64,000 nt of DNA from Nymphaea colorata (GCF_008831285.2 NC_045142.1:687001-751000), one strand, 5' to 3'; positions 22,474 to 35,746 are shown, counted from the stretch's first letter. The notes: generated by a model not told the origin, from the sequence alone. Made by a program: numbers and translations.

Positions 22474-24223
22474 GTCTGTCTCTATTCATGGTAGTAGATA
22501 TTTGTTTGATTGAAAAAGAAATAAAGTATCTGCAGAAGATATACATGCACCTGGATAAGTTTGAAGAGGAGACTGCATTTAAGTTGTACAAATTAAAAAG
22601 CACAGCTCCATGAAAGGACCTTCTTGGTGCACCTGGCTATGGTTGGCGGTATACATAACATTGGGCTTGCACACAGAATGGTGCGCTGGAAATCATGCAA
22701 TAACCATCTTCATAATGGAGGATGCCAATCCTTTTGACTTCATATTATGTTAAAGTTTGCCTGAATAGAATTTGGGTAGGTAAACACAATTATAGCTGAA
22801 TTCAATTTTTTAAAAAATAATGTTATAAAATTGGATTTTTTTTTTTCCCTTGCTCAAGGAATCTCTTGAGACAGGAAAAACCCATTTCAGAAATTATCAT
22901 TCTCTTGAGTTAGGGAAAACCAAATTACATGTAGCTGGTTTTATCACAGACTTCCATGCATTCTATATCTAAAAAATGAGTTGGGTGTCGACAGCATCCT
23001 TCTACATTTATTTAGTTGGCAACTTAGCTTTAGGGCTGGTTAACCAAGCTCTTGACTTCCTTCCTTCAACCTGAAGTTCTCAAGTGAGCGCACCAACCTC
23101 GGGCGACTTTTTTTTGAAGCCTTCAGTATCTGAATCAGAAGATGACACGCATCACCTCTTAAAGATTAAAGCTTGCAAATTAATATAGACATAGATTGGT
23201 GCCGGAGAAGTGATGTTATGTGTGTGGTTCATCTTTTTCTTGTGAACATGTCTTCCTCACGAAATATCTTTCTCATCACAATAGATTGTGATGGCTGTCC
23301 TCCCTCTGCCCGCACTTGATCAACAGCTGATTCGGGTCACGCGCATAAACCTGGATCTAATTGGATAGAATCTGGTAGTCAGTTCCAGTGTGGGAGGATG
23401 GATATCCTAGACCCGCTTTCAAATATGCCTATGTATTGATTGCGAGTCGCACACATTGCATATAGTCAACGGTACTTTTTTTTTTTCGATCATCATAGGT
23501 GTTATTTTTCTGTACTGTGTACTGTAAAAATGGTGGATGCATTATACTCTAAATGATGAGTGTCTCACTTTCCACCCAGATCTACAAATTAAGGGAAGGA
23601 GAAAGGGAGGAGGGCTTGGCCTCTTCGAGGTACCCCGAATGGTACTATTTCTAAATATCTTTGTCTTTTCATGGTACATCTATGATTGGATCGTTATAAT
23701 TTTGAAATGACCATAAAAAAAAAGATTTCCTATTAATATGGGGGATCATTTTGGTTTTAAAAGCATTAGTTGAGAGTATGAAGTGCTGTAACTAGAAGAA
23801 AGTCAATATATTTTAAAGGCAAATTAATTTTTAAAATTACGAGTAATGATCCATTAATTCCTCAATATGATCCATTTAGTTCCTAAGTTTAGCATACAAT
23901 GTCATTTTTATTTGTGTGTTCAAATGTACCAAAAGAAGGTCTGGTAATCTGAAAGGATGTAGGAAAGGGTGGAAATTTCGGCCCTCTTTAGAGATCTATC
24001 TATAAGCCATGAAATCTACACATTTGGCCTAACTTTGTTTTATGGTCCTCATAATATCACACCATCTCTTCAGCCTTATAGCGATGAACTAAGTGCTCAA
24101 AAATTTTGCGTCCGCAGGGTTTGTTCAATCACCAAGGTACTTCATCTGGTGTTTGTGAGCTTAATGAGCTTATCATGGTGACCAATTTGGAAGACCATGG
24201 TGCCAGTTTGATTCAGATAAACT
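22474..24223. other. Intergenic; no gene recognised
   Basis: AT-rich, with short frames lacking domains. No element ends found. Confidence 0.5.
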
Positions 24224-24385
24224 AAATGAATAGGAAGTCGGATCTGGATTGACTCCGATGCAGGTAAATGAATAGGAAGTTGGATCGGATTGTATTAAAT
24301 GCGGCTAATTAAATACGTAGAAATGAACTGAACTTCGGATTGGATCCAGTGCGGAAATGAATATAAGAAATCGGACTCATGTCAG
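24224..24385. repeat. Degenerate tandem repeat, about 42 bp unit
   Basis: AAATGAATAGGAAGT-type units start at 24224, 24266, 24321 and 24355. Each is followed by a GGATYnGGATTG-like segment and a TGCGG/TGCAGG end. The first two units are clear; later ones are diverged. Confidence 0.5.
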
Positions 24386-24626
24386 ATCATATAGGGGCAA
24401 ATGAACCAAAATTGAGCTGCTCTGGGGATGAAAGGAAAATCGTGAGCACCTGTCTTTAATTAGAAGGTATGAAGGTATTTTATTAGCACCAATTTTTTCT
24501 GCTATATGATAAAAATCATCAAAACCTGAAGCCAAAAGTAATCAACTTAGGTAATTTGTTGGATCGTCCCAGTATCATATTTAGTTTTAGGATGTAAATC
24601 GGTAATTGAGGTTATGATAGGATGCA

Positions 24627-24829
24627 GAAATCAGCAAATCTTGCTACCTCTGCCCCTGACTTGCACCACAAATGGTGGGATCGCGGCAGTAAAGCTAAAG
24701 GGTAGGCCAAATCCCACCCATCTCTCGATGCAGTTCAAGACCCTAGAAGTAGGGGGAATGGGAGGCCTTCGGGCCTCACTCCAGACAGTGGGGTAACCTC
24801 CTGTTCACCGAAATCAGCAAATCTTGCTA
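24627..24829. mobile_element. 163-bp insertion flanked by a 20-bp direct repeat
   Basis: GAAATCAGCAAATCTTGCTA occurs at 24627-24646 and again, without change, at 24810-24829. The 163 bp between (24647-24809) is richer in GC than the flanks and contains GTTCAAGACCC near 24736, a weak match to a pol III B box. A perfect 20-bp direct repeat is long for a DNA-transposon target duplication and fits LINE-driven retroposition such as a SINE. No poly(A) tail is visible. Confidence 0.55.
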
Positions 24830-26249
24830 ACCTAATGTTGCGGATTTGCATTTGGGTGTATAAATTACAAATTAAATTATGTACAAGTACATCTAACAAA
24901 TTTGGTGTCTGACGAGCTCTTGCACTAAATTTGGTTTTGATTTCGATAATTGGTTCGGATTTTTTTTCCCGATACCGACCCACCTAGTCCTTGGTTAATT
25001 AGTTTATCAAATAAATTGTTGAGAAACACTGACATTCAAATGAATTCAAGTGTTAGGCTGTCAATGGATCAGATGATCTGTTCTGCTCCACCACTTTTGG
25101 TCGTCACTTAGGTGAGTCCAATGAGACCAATTATCATGAACAGCGCCATTGCCATTACTGTGTAGATCAAACAAACTAATCGCAATCCGTATCCAGTGGA
25201 ATTATATAACTTTTTACGCTTTTGCATGGAAATTCTGATGAATCATGAAATTGAAATGTGGATCAGATTAGCGGTACAGTTCAGATATATAAAACCATAG
25301 CCTGATCGTATAACGGTGGAACCTTGTGGCCAATAACTTAAAAAGATTGTTACGTACTTGATTTATTGTACTGATCTAAGTCCCAAAGGTGGAAAACCGA
25401 TATGTTGATCATCAGTGCTACGGCTTGAAGTAGGGTTGGCAGGCGGTCAATGTGTAAATTGAAGCACAGCAAAGACAACACCTCAGAGAACATCTGAAGC
25501 ACGGTATGAGATATGAGCTTTGACTCTCTGCTTGGCAGTGGATGGATCTCCCCTGCTCACCCGAATATGTTGGTATCATCTTACCATTGATCCGCATAAG
25601 TCTCCCGAATTTTCTTAAAATTTTTACTTACCTTCATGCATAGTGGTTTAAACTTCGGTCCTTGAATTATTACTGGTCTGGACAACGATTCTGACTGGAT
25701 TTATTTCGGCTGATTTCTGAATCTCTTGGAAAAGCATTTTCATTCATGAACTGATTTTCAAGTGTACCAGAGGATGGCCAATACCATAGAAGCTGCTTTA
25801 AAGATTGCGATTTCTTTCCTCAATTATCAATATTTAATGCATTCATTCATGACGTGTCTGGACTTTCACTTGACGAAACCACGACACAATGATAATGATG
25901 GACGGCTTGAGACTTCCTTCAATTTTCGGAAATCTTGAATGCCTCATAAAATCTTGATTTTAGTGGGAAGTCCAACTGTTTTATGGTGGAAATGGTGGCC
26001 GGGGAATTCTGACTGATCGAGGTTCACAGAAAGTGGAGAACATAGTGGGCCTGATCCCATGAACTCACGTTTCTCTACTTTTCAGGAATACTGTTCACCT
26101 GCAGGACCTGTTTGAATGCGCAGAAGAGAAGATCACAAGGAGAAAAAAAATGTTTGAGACTTTCTCATCCGCACTCCTCGCCCGGTGGATACTTTGGAGA
26201 AAATAACCTTTCTTATTTGGTTGTTTGAAGGGGAGGATGTGTATCTTTG
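24830..26249. other. Intergenic; no gene recognised
   Basis: Repetitive-looking AT-rich text with scattered 'ggatc' strings and no convincing frame or element boundary. Confidence 0.45.
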
Positions 26250-26745
26250 AGACAGAACGTTTGATAGCCTTGGATCTCAAATCACTGGCTGATTTGAAAT
26301 CTTAATTTGTTGGGCCATGAAATCCACTGTTCGAACAAAGAATGAATCTAGAGAAAAAGTAAATACTTTTGCTATTCTAGAATCTCACATCCGAAGCTGA
26401 TGTGAATCCACATCGCTGCTTAAACAAACAGTCAATTTCGGCATTTTATATTTCAACTTCATCATATTTCAGGTTCCACTATACCACCGCATAAAACACC
26501 TTTCAAATGCATGGGCTGAACTTTTTTTAACTTTCGGAGGCTATCTAGATCCAAGAGGATTTTAAAACTGTGGATCTGTAGTCTGACCCCCTCAGATCAT
26601 AGATCCGTGGTTTTTATAATGTAATGGGAATCCCAATTCCTCGGTTGTGAAATCCGTTGTTTGTTTGCTTCAACAATGGCTTTCATCTAATGCGGATTTG
26701 AGATCGACCTCAAATATTAGATCAAAGGCTATCAAACATGGCCTA
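26250..26745. mobile_element. TIR element, probably Harbinger/Tourist-like MITE
   Basis: GTTTGATAGCCTTGGATCT (26259-26277) is matched in inverted orientation at 26719-26737 with 18 of 19 bases. The outer 3' end (reverse complement TTAGGCCATGTTTGAT) resembles the TTA+GGTTGTGTTTGAT end of the element at 37874, suggesting the same superfamily. The outer 5' end is decayed. The interior shares a 24/25 match with 8976-9000. No coding capacity. The superfamily assignment is inferred from the neighbouring better-preserved copy. Confidence 0.65.
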
Positions 26746-28932
26746 AGTTATACATGCATTCAAAGTACCACAAGACCTTTCTTTCTAAACATATTTTCCC
26801 GTTTCAAAGTGGGAAAACCACATTTCATATTTCAAAATGATAGCATAATTCCCCATGACTAGCACTCTCGCCCTAAGGTCTTTCCCACTGGAAAGAAAGA
26901 GAGAGTATATATAATATATATATATAACAAAGTTATCGGTTATTCATTTCGCCAGTTTCATGTAATAAGATACTTAGGATCAACTTTCAATGAAGGATAG
27001 TCGCCTCAGCTTTATTGCAAAGATACTTAGAATGTTGGCCTTTATGTGTGAATATATATGTATCTTTTTTAACATTTAATGGCTTTTCATTGACTTCAGA
27101 ACAAAATAAATTGATTTCGCAGAAAACGGCCTCTAAAAGGAAGTGACATTCTCGGAGGCCCCAACATTAAGGATCCAAGTTAGAAGTCAATTGCTTGATA
27201 TAGGCATCAGGGCTTCACGTACACTGTTAGTTGAGTGACAAAAAGGAAGAAAATCTTCAAAAGGAGGAGAGAAGAAAGCGTGTTTAATCGACTGATATCA
27301 TTGAAAAAGTGACAGTATTCTTTTCTCTGTTCAAGATCTACCACCTTTTTTTTTTTTCCTTTTGTTGCTGTTAAATTGTCGCCAAAAGGTGAGGCTCTAA
27401 TGAAGAAGTTGTGAAAAAGGTTGAAGTCCAAGCTATAAGTTCGGCCTTCTGGGAAGTTGCAGCGGCGGTGACGTTAATGGGAACGATGGAGAGAAGAGAT
27501 GAGAGTGGGAAAAGAAAGGTGTGAAAGTTAAAAAGATTTGGAGCAATTAGAGTCACAGAATCGGCAAGTTGCTCAAGTGACAAAAAAGTAGAAAGCAAAG
27601 GCATCGGTAGTTTGGAAAAAGTGGGACTTTTTATCGCCTTATGGACGTAGATGACGAAGATAAGTGCTTTAACTCCATCGGGTGGGAATGTGATACGTGG
27701 TCTCACGCGCCTCCTAACTCGAGAGACCTTTTCCCTTTTTCTCCGGTTTCATGGAAGATCGAGCTCTGTGCACGCTCGTGACTGTCGACTGAGGGTTTGA
27801 AGTTGAAGAATCACCAAGCCGCATCTCTCGTGATCAGATCCGATTTGGTTTGGGAATTCTAAGTCTCAATGGGACTTTGATTGTTTGAAGAAGCATTAGT
27901 ATAGTTGATTGGGCAGATGGGTGCACATGTCACATGTTTGATTCATGTGGATGGGCAGGCGGGTGCATGAAAGGCTTGTCACATGTTTGATTCATGTAGA
28001 TGTTACTTTCATCTTGCATTGAAAGCACTCAAATAAAAGAAAGATGATTCAACTTCAAACCTTTTTTAATGTAGCGGGCAACAGATGGGTGCATACTATA
28101 CTCGACCCAAATCTTAATGCAACCCGAGACCTCAAAGGTAGTTTTTTTTCAGGTGGTAAAGGAAAGGGAAGTGGTGATTGTCAACCTCTTGCTCACCTGA
28201 ATAATAGAGCTCCGACTAAGGTAGATTTTACTAAGTTGAATCAGGTAAATAATGGATCCAACTCAAAACCACCAAACTGTTCACACCCGTAACTGGCTCC
28301 ATTCGTAATGCAACATGTTGGTAAAACTTGTGCTTCCAAGCTGAAAACAGAAAGGCGTTAAGGAAACCATATTTCACTTCCCATTGCCCACAGAGTGCTC
28401 CTGAATAATCTTTTTAAGACTATGTTTAGAAGGAGTTAAAGCACATGATAGTGAAGGATGGGAAGTAAGGGGAAAAAAACACGAAGACTAAAGAAAAAAA
28501 AGGGATTTGAACATCATTTTGGTTGTTGGTCATGCACCTAGATTTAAGGCTACCATCTAAGATGAAGAAGCCTTCGGCAATCATATCGATGTGCAATATT
28601 TCTATATTCTAAATCAGATGAAAGTGCATACAGACAGCGGATCCCGTGTCCTTTGAAGTATATATAATCATGTGACCAGTGCTTCCTCGAGCCGATCTGA
28701 AGATCAAGTGCATGCAAACTGGATCTCCACACTATGCTTACGGTAGATAGATGGACAATATATTTTCGGTACAAGCTACGAGTTTCTGGTATCACTTGTT
28801 TAGCTCGTGCGCTTGATCCGAGCCCGTGTGCTGTGAGAGGACTAGCTGGATATTGATCTTGGGTTGGATGATATGCACACACACACAAAGTGCATAATGC
28901 ATATGCATGCATGTACATATATGGGTGTGAAG
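26746..28932. other. Intergenic; no gene recognised
   Basis: Includes T/A runs, a 'cacatgtttgattcatgt' direct repeat (near 27926 and 27981), and open frames such as minus 27371-27706 and plus 28044-28292 with no domain. Confidence 0.45.
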
Positions 28933-29665
28933 AGCAGAGCCACATACGAGTTGATATCAGCAGTTGCCCACACCAGCCACACAATTTTCCTTTTTTTTTT
29001 ATGGGGGTGCCCTTCAAATATTTGCTTATATATATGCTGAATGCCCTTAAGGAATGAAAATTTTTAATACAGTGCCTACTAGCAAAAATAATTTTTGGTT
29101 CTACCATTGATCAGTGTGCACGACTAGGTTCAATCACCTATCCCTATGGTAATAGGAAGAGGTTCCTCTGAAATAATTTGATTATAAAGAGAAGAATGAT
29201 CCACTCATGTGATCCTCGGAAAAACATATATATGATATATAGAAGAATGAGAAATTTTCAAATGTATCTTGTTCTTGGATTTGCATCAATTTATTCCTAC
29301 TATTATATTGCTTTTATTACAGATCTTGATGCTTAGATATAGCGCGTATGTTTTTTGCTTAACGAACTTCATATATTACTCGATCTGCTTCAGAATGATA
29401 ATGGGAGAAAAGGTTACATGTGGTGCCAACACCAAACTTGTATTCCAAAACTGCTTGATCTACTCGTAGTGGTGCCAACACCAAACTTGTATTCCAAAAC
29501 TGCTTGATCTACTCGTAGAATTCGACTTTCTGCCTTGTAGCTTAAGCCATGTCACACCAGTCTATTAAAAATTATATTACAATATCTCCATGTGGTGCCC
29601 ACACCAAACTTGTATGGCTAACTCAAGAGCCTTTCGACAAAAAAAAATCGTGACTCCACCACTGC
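28933..29665. mobile_element. Probable non-autonomous hAT-type element
   Basis: The 5' side (GCAGAGCCACAT... then 'gttgcccacaccagcc') resembles the start of the hAT relic at 34120. The 3' side ends TGACTCCACCACTGC, close to the TGACTCCGCCACT end of that relic. It has no transposase and contains the 49-bp tandem duplication at 29421-29518. Boundaries are approximate and no target duplication was confirmed. Confidence 0.4.
29421..29518. repeat. Perfect 49-bp tandem duplication
   Basis: TGGTGCCAACACCAAACTTG starts at 29421 and again at 29470, and the two 49-bp units are identical as read. A third partial copy (TGGTGCCCACACCAAACTTG) begins at 29593. Identity implies a recent event. Confidence 0.9.
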
Positions 29666-31064
29666 TTAAAGGACATGTATCTTATAAGCACATTCAATGA
29701 AATTTAAGCATGAAATAAAAAATACACACACTCTCTAAAGGTATGTAAAGCTTGGCACGTGGGAATGCACCACTGATATGGCGACAAAAGGAACAAGGAA
29801 TGAGAAAGATTACTAGCATGGATTAGTTGAGATGGTTAATGAGAGTAGCTAGAAAAATATATAATGAAAAAGCAACTAGGGATAAGATTTCTTATATCCT
29901 AAGCTTTCTAAGAGTTTCTAACTTAGTAAACTTGTCTTGAAACCCGTCTCCACACAATTCTATAGTGCACACCGTAGCCACAAACCGTCAGCCTCACGTT
30001 GTTCGGACTGGATTGTCACCAAAAATTTTGAAAATTATGCTTTTCTTTTTCTTTCTGTAAGAAGGATATTGACAGTAGAATGTTTGAAGAATTTTCTTGA
30101 ACATATAAACAGGTTAACTTTCTAATACTTGGGTTTCTTTTAAATTATGACTAGACAATATGACATATGACCGTGTTTTGTGTTCTCCGAGCAAAAACTT
30201 TACATGTTTGTGCTCTGTTTGCTTTAAATTTCAATTTCCGCCGCTGGATAGTATGTAACTTCGGAGGAAAGCAATACCATCTTCCTGGACTTGCATTATA
30301 ACAAATGCAGACAAGGGACTATGCTATTTGAATTATGACAATTCTTGGAGGTTAGCTGGATGTTGAGATAATGAGCAAAGAAGAGTTAAAGCCATACTAG
30401 ACTTTTGCAAACAATGATCGAATATTCCCAAGCTGAGCTAATTTCAACTTTGTTTAATAACAAATTGGCCTTGACAATGATCTTGTCTCTAGGTGTTCTT
30501 TCATTCAGCTGCTAGCAAACAAAAGAACAAACCAAAACCAAACTTAGCTTGCCGCTTTGATAATGAATGCCAGCTAAAACCATGTTGGACACCTCGCCTT
30601 AGCGATGAAACTAGTTTAACAAAAAGGCTGTATCATTCCAGGATTTTAGCATATCTGCTAGCTCGTCAACGCTTATAGATGTGACATAATATTCCTGATT
30701 CCTTTGGCTGTTAAATACTAAATAAATATTTCAACAAGAATGCCTATCACCCAAAACTATATATGTGTGTGTAGTTATTGGACCTTATGAACCAATTTTA
30801 AGAAAATTAGATGGCAGAAATTAAGCTGAAAAAAATAAAAACCAAACTATATTGTCAAGAGATTGAAATATCTCCCAAAAGAAGACCAGAAATCTAGATT
30901 AAGGAAGCTGATTCGTGTCCTTCTATGAGGGGTATTTTTGTCTCTTGAAATACTGACTTGGTTTCTATGTTTTTCAACTTATTATCCACCACATGATATC
31001 CTTAAAATTGACGGCTCATACAATTTCTATCTAGTTTGGCATATAAGGGTATGATAGGTACCCA

Positions 31065-31102
<38 letters not shown>

Positions 31103-32241
31103 ATATATACACCCAATGTCGGATGTCATATACAATGTTTGGAGTTTGAAAATTCTTTTTATTTCTGGTTTGCTTCCTTAAGGCGTTGATTGACTTAATA
31201 TGCGGCTAACGTGTATGTTTCTATACAGAGGGATCAGAGAGATTCTAGTATGACAACCATCAAAGTAGGTGGGGAATCGACTACTAGCTGTACTTTTTTT
31301 TAGCATAGATTATCGACGAAATGAGACAGAATTTTTGCATTTCCTTCCTTCTTAGAAGCTAGCTCCTCATCAATCAACTGTGGAATGTTTTTGTTAGATT
31401 TCCTTCCAAATGGTTGTTGCAACTATGCTCTAAACCATACTATAACTCCAAGATCAAACGACCCAACTCTTTAGAAACCAACTTTTCCCTTCGACAATCC
31501 AATCTTGAAATTTTGGTAAGAGTACTTGAGAGCAGCAGTAAAGTTAACCCTAACTATGTATACTTTCCATCCTCAGGAAGTACACTTTCCGATGGCTTAG
31601 AAGTCCTTCAAAAGATATGCCATGTTCTAATTTAATTAGTGGCCATAACTATATGCTTCAAACTATACTACATAACAGACAAGCATAATATTGACACACT
31701 TAATAAGAAACTAAAAATTGTGACAATTAATTTTCTCATGAGATCTGGTTCAAAACAAGTTATCAGCGAACAAAGTTGCGCAACTTCTAATTGGTTTCGC
31801 AGATAGGAACATGACTGATGGTGTATTATGCCTCGATACTAGTTGTCACGATCCACTTTTTAATTGAAAAAACAACTTTCCATATAGCTTTTTATAGTTT
31901 AACAGTTGTGTTGATGAGGTAACTTATATACAATTCACGCACTCATTAGATTCATTCGCTTAGTCTATCTATTTTATAGAACTACATATACCATCAACAA
32001 TATGTTATGAATATCGTCTCACCGGATTCGATATTTGTCCAACATCCTTCGTCTGGCACCGCTGAAAGTTTTCCTTAGCTACCAAGAGTCACCTCTCTCT
32101 CTCTCTCTCTCTCAAGCGTTCTGTTTTTTGTAGGAAATTTAAGTCCCTTAAAGTTGTCTCTTCTACACTTTCTTGGTCTTGGTAGAAACCTGGTTCCTAC
32201 GCGTAAATGCCTGTCTCTCTGTTACCACTTGTTGTACCCCC

Positions 32242-32308
<67 letters not shown>

Positions 32309-34119
32309 CTATATATATATATATATATATTAAAGGGTTGCTTTCATGGACTTTTTCAGACGGTATCTGAAACGATGGATTTGTGGAAATCTTGGTAATA
32401 AAGCCATTGTAAGTACTTTCCTTTTAGAAGAGAAACTTATATCCAATGTGTGACCCCACGCTTCTTTACGATAATGCCAAGATTGGCAGCCTACTTATTT
32501 TGGCATGCGATTATTTGCCAGCAAGCAAGAAAGCCTTTCCTCTCTCTGCTCTTTGAGATAATGTTCTATCCATGGATTGGATTTATTCAATTACATGTTT
32601 GAATTTGTTTCCATTTTGTCGCGTTTGATGATGAATTTTTTGGATTCAGATTTAGATGCCAACATGCAATTTCCGCGACCAACCCCGATTGGAGCAAGAA
32701 TTTTGACCCTTTCACATGTAAACGGTGGTCCTTAACATAGCCAGATCCAAGTTCGGTCTTCAAAAAGCAGATCTCGGATCGGCAAATGACATTGAAATGG
32801 ATCTTCTCGTGAGATCCAGTTAGTTCAGACTCGGTAAAGCTCGATTTCAAACGCAATCTGAACCATTTACATCCCTATTTTGGATTAGATTGGATTTAGA
32901 TCAAGTACTGAAAACCATGATTAAATGCCCGTAACAAAATCGGATCCGTTTGCTCTCCAGGACTTCAAATGACACATTAAACAGCCGTGCCTGGAGTTGC
33001 TTCCCCGAAGTTCATCACATGTTCTGGTCTTCATATGCTCACTTGCACACAATATTAAAGTGTACATGGGGACAGCAAAGGAGAAAAAAAATCTACAACT
33101 TTTCACTAAAATGGAGAACACGTGCTTTTGATATATATATATATATATATAAACTCAGTCAGGTTCAGTGAGATAACATCTTCCATTAATTACAAGATAA
33201 TGAAAAACCGATGTTCAATTGGAAATAACAATGTAATCTATAAAATTTAACACCTTGCAACATGATAGGCTTTGGTACTTATGTGGTTGATTATATTATC
33301 TGATTAGGTAGACTCATGAGGATCAGAGGCAAAGTCACATGGGGGCATGGCCTCCTCTAGTTTTTCAATTTTTTTTTTTTTTTTTTGCTAAACTCTACAT
33401 TGGTTTTTTAATAGAACTCATGTTTTCATCAAAGTTAGTAAAAGATATAAAATGCCCTTGAAAAATTGTGACAGATAATGAATCCCCAAAACTTTTCTGG
33501 CTTTGCTGCTGCTAGGGATGGCCATAACTTTGTCCCTTTTGGGAAGAAACCAAGTACTTTACCGCTGCACCAAGCAATGACTCTTGAAAGGCTTGACAAA
33601 GAAATGCGAAAGGAAAAAGAACACAAGTTGATTGTGTTATCTTGGAAACTTCCTTCTCTTTGTTTTCACTTAACCAGCAGATTAGGATTGGACCTTCCTT
33701 TCCTTCTACTTTTGTGGCGGAGAGTTTGTGAGGGAGGCAGTGTAGCTATCACAATTAAGACCCAAACAGCATTCAACATCACCAGAGAACAACTCAAACT
33801 CTTTGTTATAAGTTCTAAAATAGACTCAAAAGGGCCAATTCAATCAGAATCGAAGGTGAAAGGCTGAAAATAGATCATTGGCAAGCTAAATTCGCGCACA
33901 TCTTCAAAGGGTTTTATGCAGGAAAAACTTTTTTCCATTAAATTCAGATGGGCGGTCCATGAATTTGCCCTTATCTCTAGGGGATACATGGAATCCTATG
34001 GGGCATTTGATTACTTCATATTTGAAATCTATGGATATGATGTGACATGCTTTTCTTGATGTGGCAAAAGATACACAATAGAATTCATGGTTTATCAAAC
34101 TAAGGATCTTAGGTCAAAG
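29666..34119. other. Intergenic; no gene recognised
   Basis: Holds (CT)n tracts at 31070-31096 and 32090-32113, the compound microsatellite at 32244-32330, an (AT)n tract at 33131-33151 and an hAT-end-like fragment near 33323-33372. The open frame 33478-33867 (plus, 129 codons) has no domain I recognise. Confidence 0.45.
32244..32330. repeat. Compound microsatellite (CT)n(ATCT)n(AT)n
   Basis: About 23 CT units grade into six ATCT units and then about nine AT units. It is likely to vary in length between individuals. Confidence 0.95.
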
Positions 34120-34503
34120 CAGTAGTGGAGCCATCGTGGGGCAGGCGTGGGTGCCTGCCCACGCCAGCCCACGAAAGCTCCACAGTGAAATGGAGCCTCA
34201 GTCTGCCTCACGCCCGTGTTGACGCCGTGTTACCCACGCCAAACATGGATCGGGTCCAGCAATCCACATTGATCCAGCTCCAGAAAACATAAACATTCTG
34301 CCCACCCAAATTCACCTGAAAGTAGAAACTCTCGAGAAGGGGTGAACCGGCAAAGGGCAAGGCTGCAAGGTGCAAGCGGCAAGGGTCAAGCCTCCAAATC
34401 GCTTTTGCCTCATGCATCTGATTTTTGTGCTAAAGACAGAAGTAGCGCCCGGATCTCGACTAAGTGGTCGGTGCCACGGTCAGGACGAGGATTAAATCAA
34501 TAG

Positions 34504-35519
34504 ATGAGTCTCAAACGACCTGGTGATACTCACTGGAGTTCTTACTATGATGTCTCAGTCAATTTAGTCAACATGTATCCCTTTGTGATTAAGGCATTAG
34601 ATTTTATTGCAGAAAATAAAAGTAAAGGAAAATGGGAGGCACTTGAATTGATATGTTCCTTGCGAAATTTTGAATTTATATTTGCCTTGCATTTGATGTA
34701 TAAAGTTTTGCGGATAACTCACATGCTTTCACAAGCACTCCAAATCAATATATTGTAAATGCTATGAATTTAGTTATTGTATCAAAAACATGTCTTCAAG
34801 ATTTGAGAGATAATGGTGGAGACTTTTTTATGAGTGAAATTTCTATATTTTGCAATAAATTTGATATATTTGTGCCTGATTTAGAGGAAATCTATACACC
34901 CGAAGGACGACCCAGATGTGTACATCAAAGGATTACATTTTCGCATCATTATCATGTTGAAGTATTTTATGCTGTTATTGATATGCAACTTCAAGAGTTG
35001 AATAGTCGTTTCACTGAGGCAAATACAGAGTTTCTTCTTTCAGTAGCATGTTTAAGTCCAAAGAATAGCTTTTTTGTTTTTGACAAACATAAATTGATTC
35101 GTCTTACTGTGTTCTATCATAAAGATTTCAATGGAGCAGACTTCTATAGACTTGAAAGTCAATTAGATGTATATCTTGAAGACATAAAAACCACTAAAAA
35201 ATTTTCAAATTTGAAATCTTTGACTGAGCTATTTGAAATGATTGCGACAACTGGAAAGCACATAATATTTCCTCTGGTGTATTTGTTGATTAAATTGGCA
35301 CTAACTTTGTCAGTTGCAACTGCAAGTATTGAGAGAGCATTTTCAGCTATGAACATTATCAAAACTAGGCTTCGTAACAAGACGAAAGATGAATTGGTTA
35401 ATGATGTTTTAGTCACTTACATTAAGATGGACACATTTGATAGTATCAGTGATGAAACAATCATGCATCGTTGTCAGAATATGAAAAAGAGACGAGACCA
35501 CATGCAATTTTGTACATGA
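34504..35519 (+). pseudogene. hAT transposase remnant, C-terminal half, frameshifted
   Basis: Frame 1 (34504-34758) begins at SLKRPGDTHWSSYY, a block typical of the middle of ZMYM1/TTF-type plant hAT transposases. A shift of reading frame near 34735-34746 moves the homology into the frame that runs to 35519 (from ATG 34764, 251 codons). That frame carries the hAT dimerisation block near its end, with the hallmark ATASIERAFSAMNIIKTRLRNK. The N-terminal zinc finger and the region with the first catalytic Asp are absent upstream. It is therefore truncated at its 5' side and frameshifted, and non-functional as a transposase. Confidence 0.85.
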
Positions 35520-35746
35520 CTATAGTTTTTTTTACTTGCTTTTTGAGACTAATTGTAAATTTGTTTATAAATATAGTCATTTGTTGAGATGAACACATTT
35601 GATAGTATCAGTCATGAAACAATCATGCATCATTATCAAAATATGAAAAAGAGATGAGACCACATGTAATTTTGTACATGACTATAGGTTTTTTTACTTG
35701 CTTTTTGAGGCCAATTGTAAATTTGTTTATAAATATAGTCATTTGA
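35426..35746. repeat. 161-bp tandem duplication at the 3' end of the hAT relic
   Basis: Copy 1 (35426-35586) covers the last 30 codons, the stop and the downstream sequence of the transposase. Copy 2 (35587-35746) repeats it with a handful of substitutions. Copy 2 has TGA in place of the CGA Arg codon near its end. Confidence 0.9.

Noticed and set aside
22305-22613. Frames through the CT tract on both strands
   Set aside because: They are simple translations of the microsatellite (Leu-Ser or Arg-Glu repeats).
27371-27706. 111-codon minus-strand open frame
   Set aside because: Low-complexity hydrophobic/Ser/Thr content; nothing recognisable.
28550-29107. 185-codon minus-strand open frame
   Set aside because: No recognisable domain, runs into the hAT-like element, composition like the surrounding intergenic DNA.
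22396-32330. Possible CRISPR-like or satellite arrays
   Set aside because: The repeats are dinucleotide microsatellites and short tandem duplications; a plant nuclear genome has no CRISPR arrays.
33478-33867. 129-codon plus-strand open frame
   Set aside because: No domain or splice context; sits between repeat fragments.
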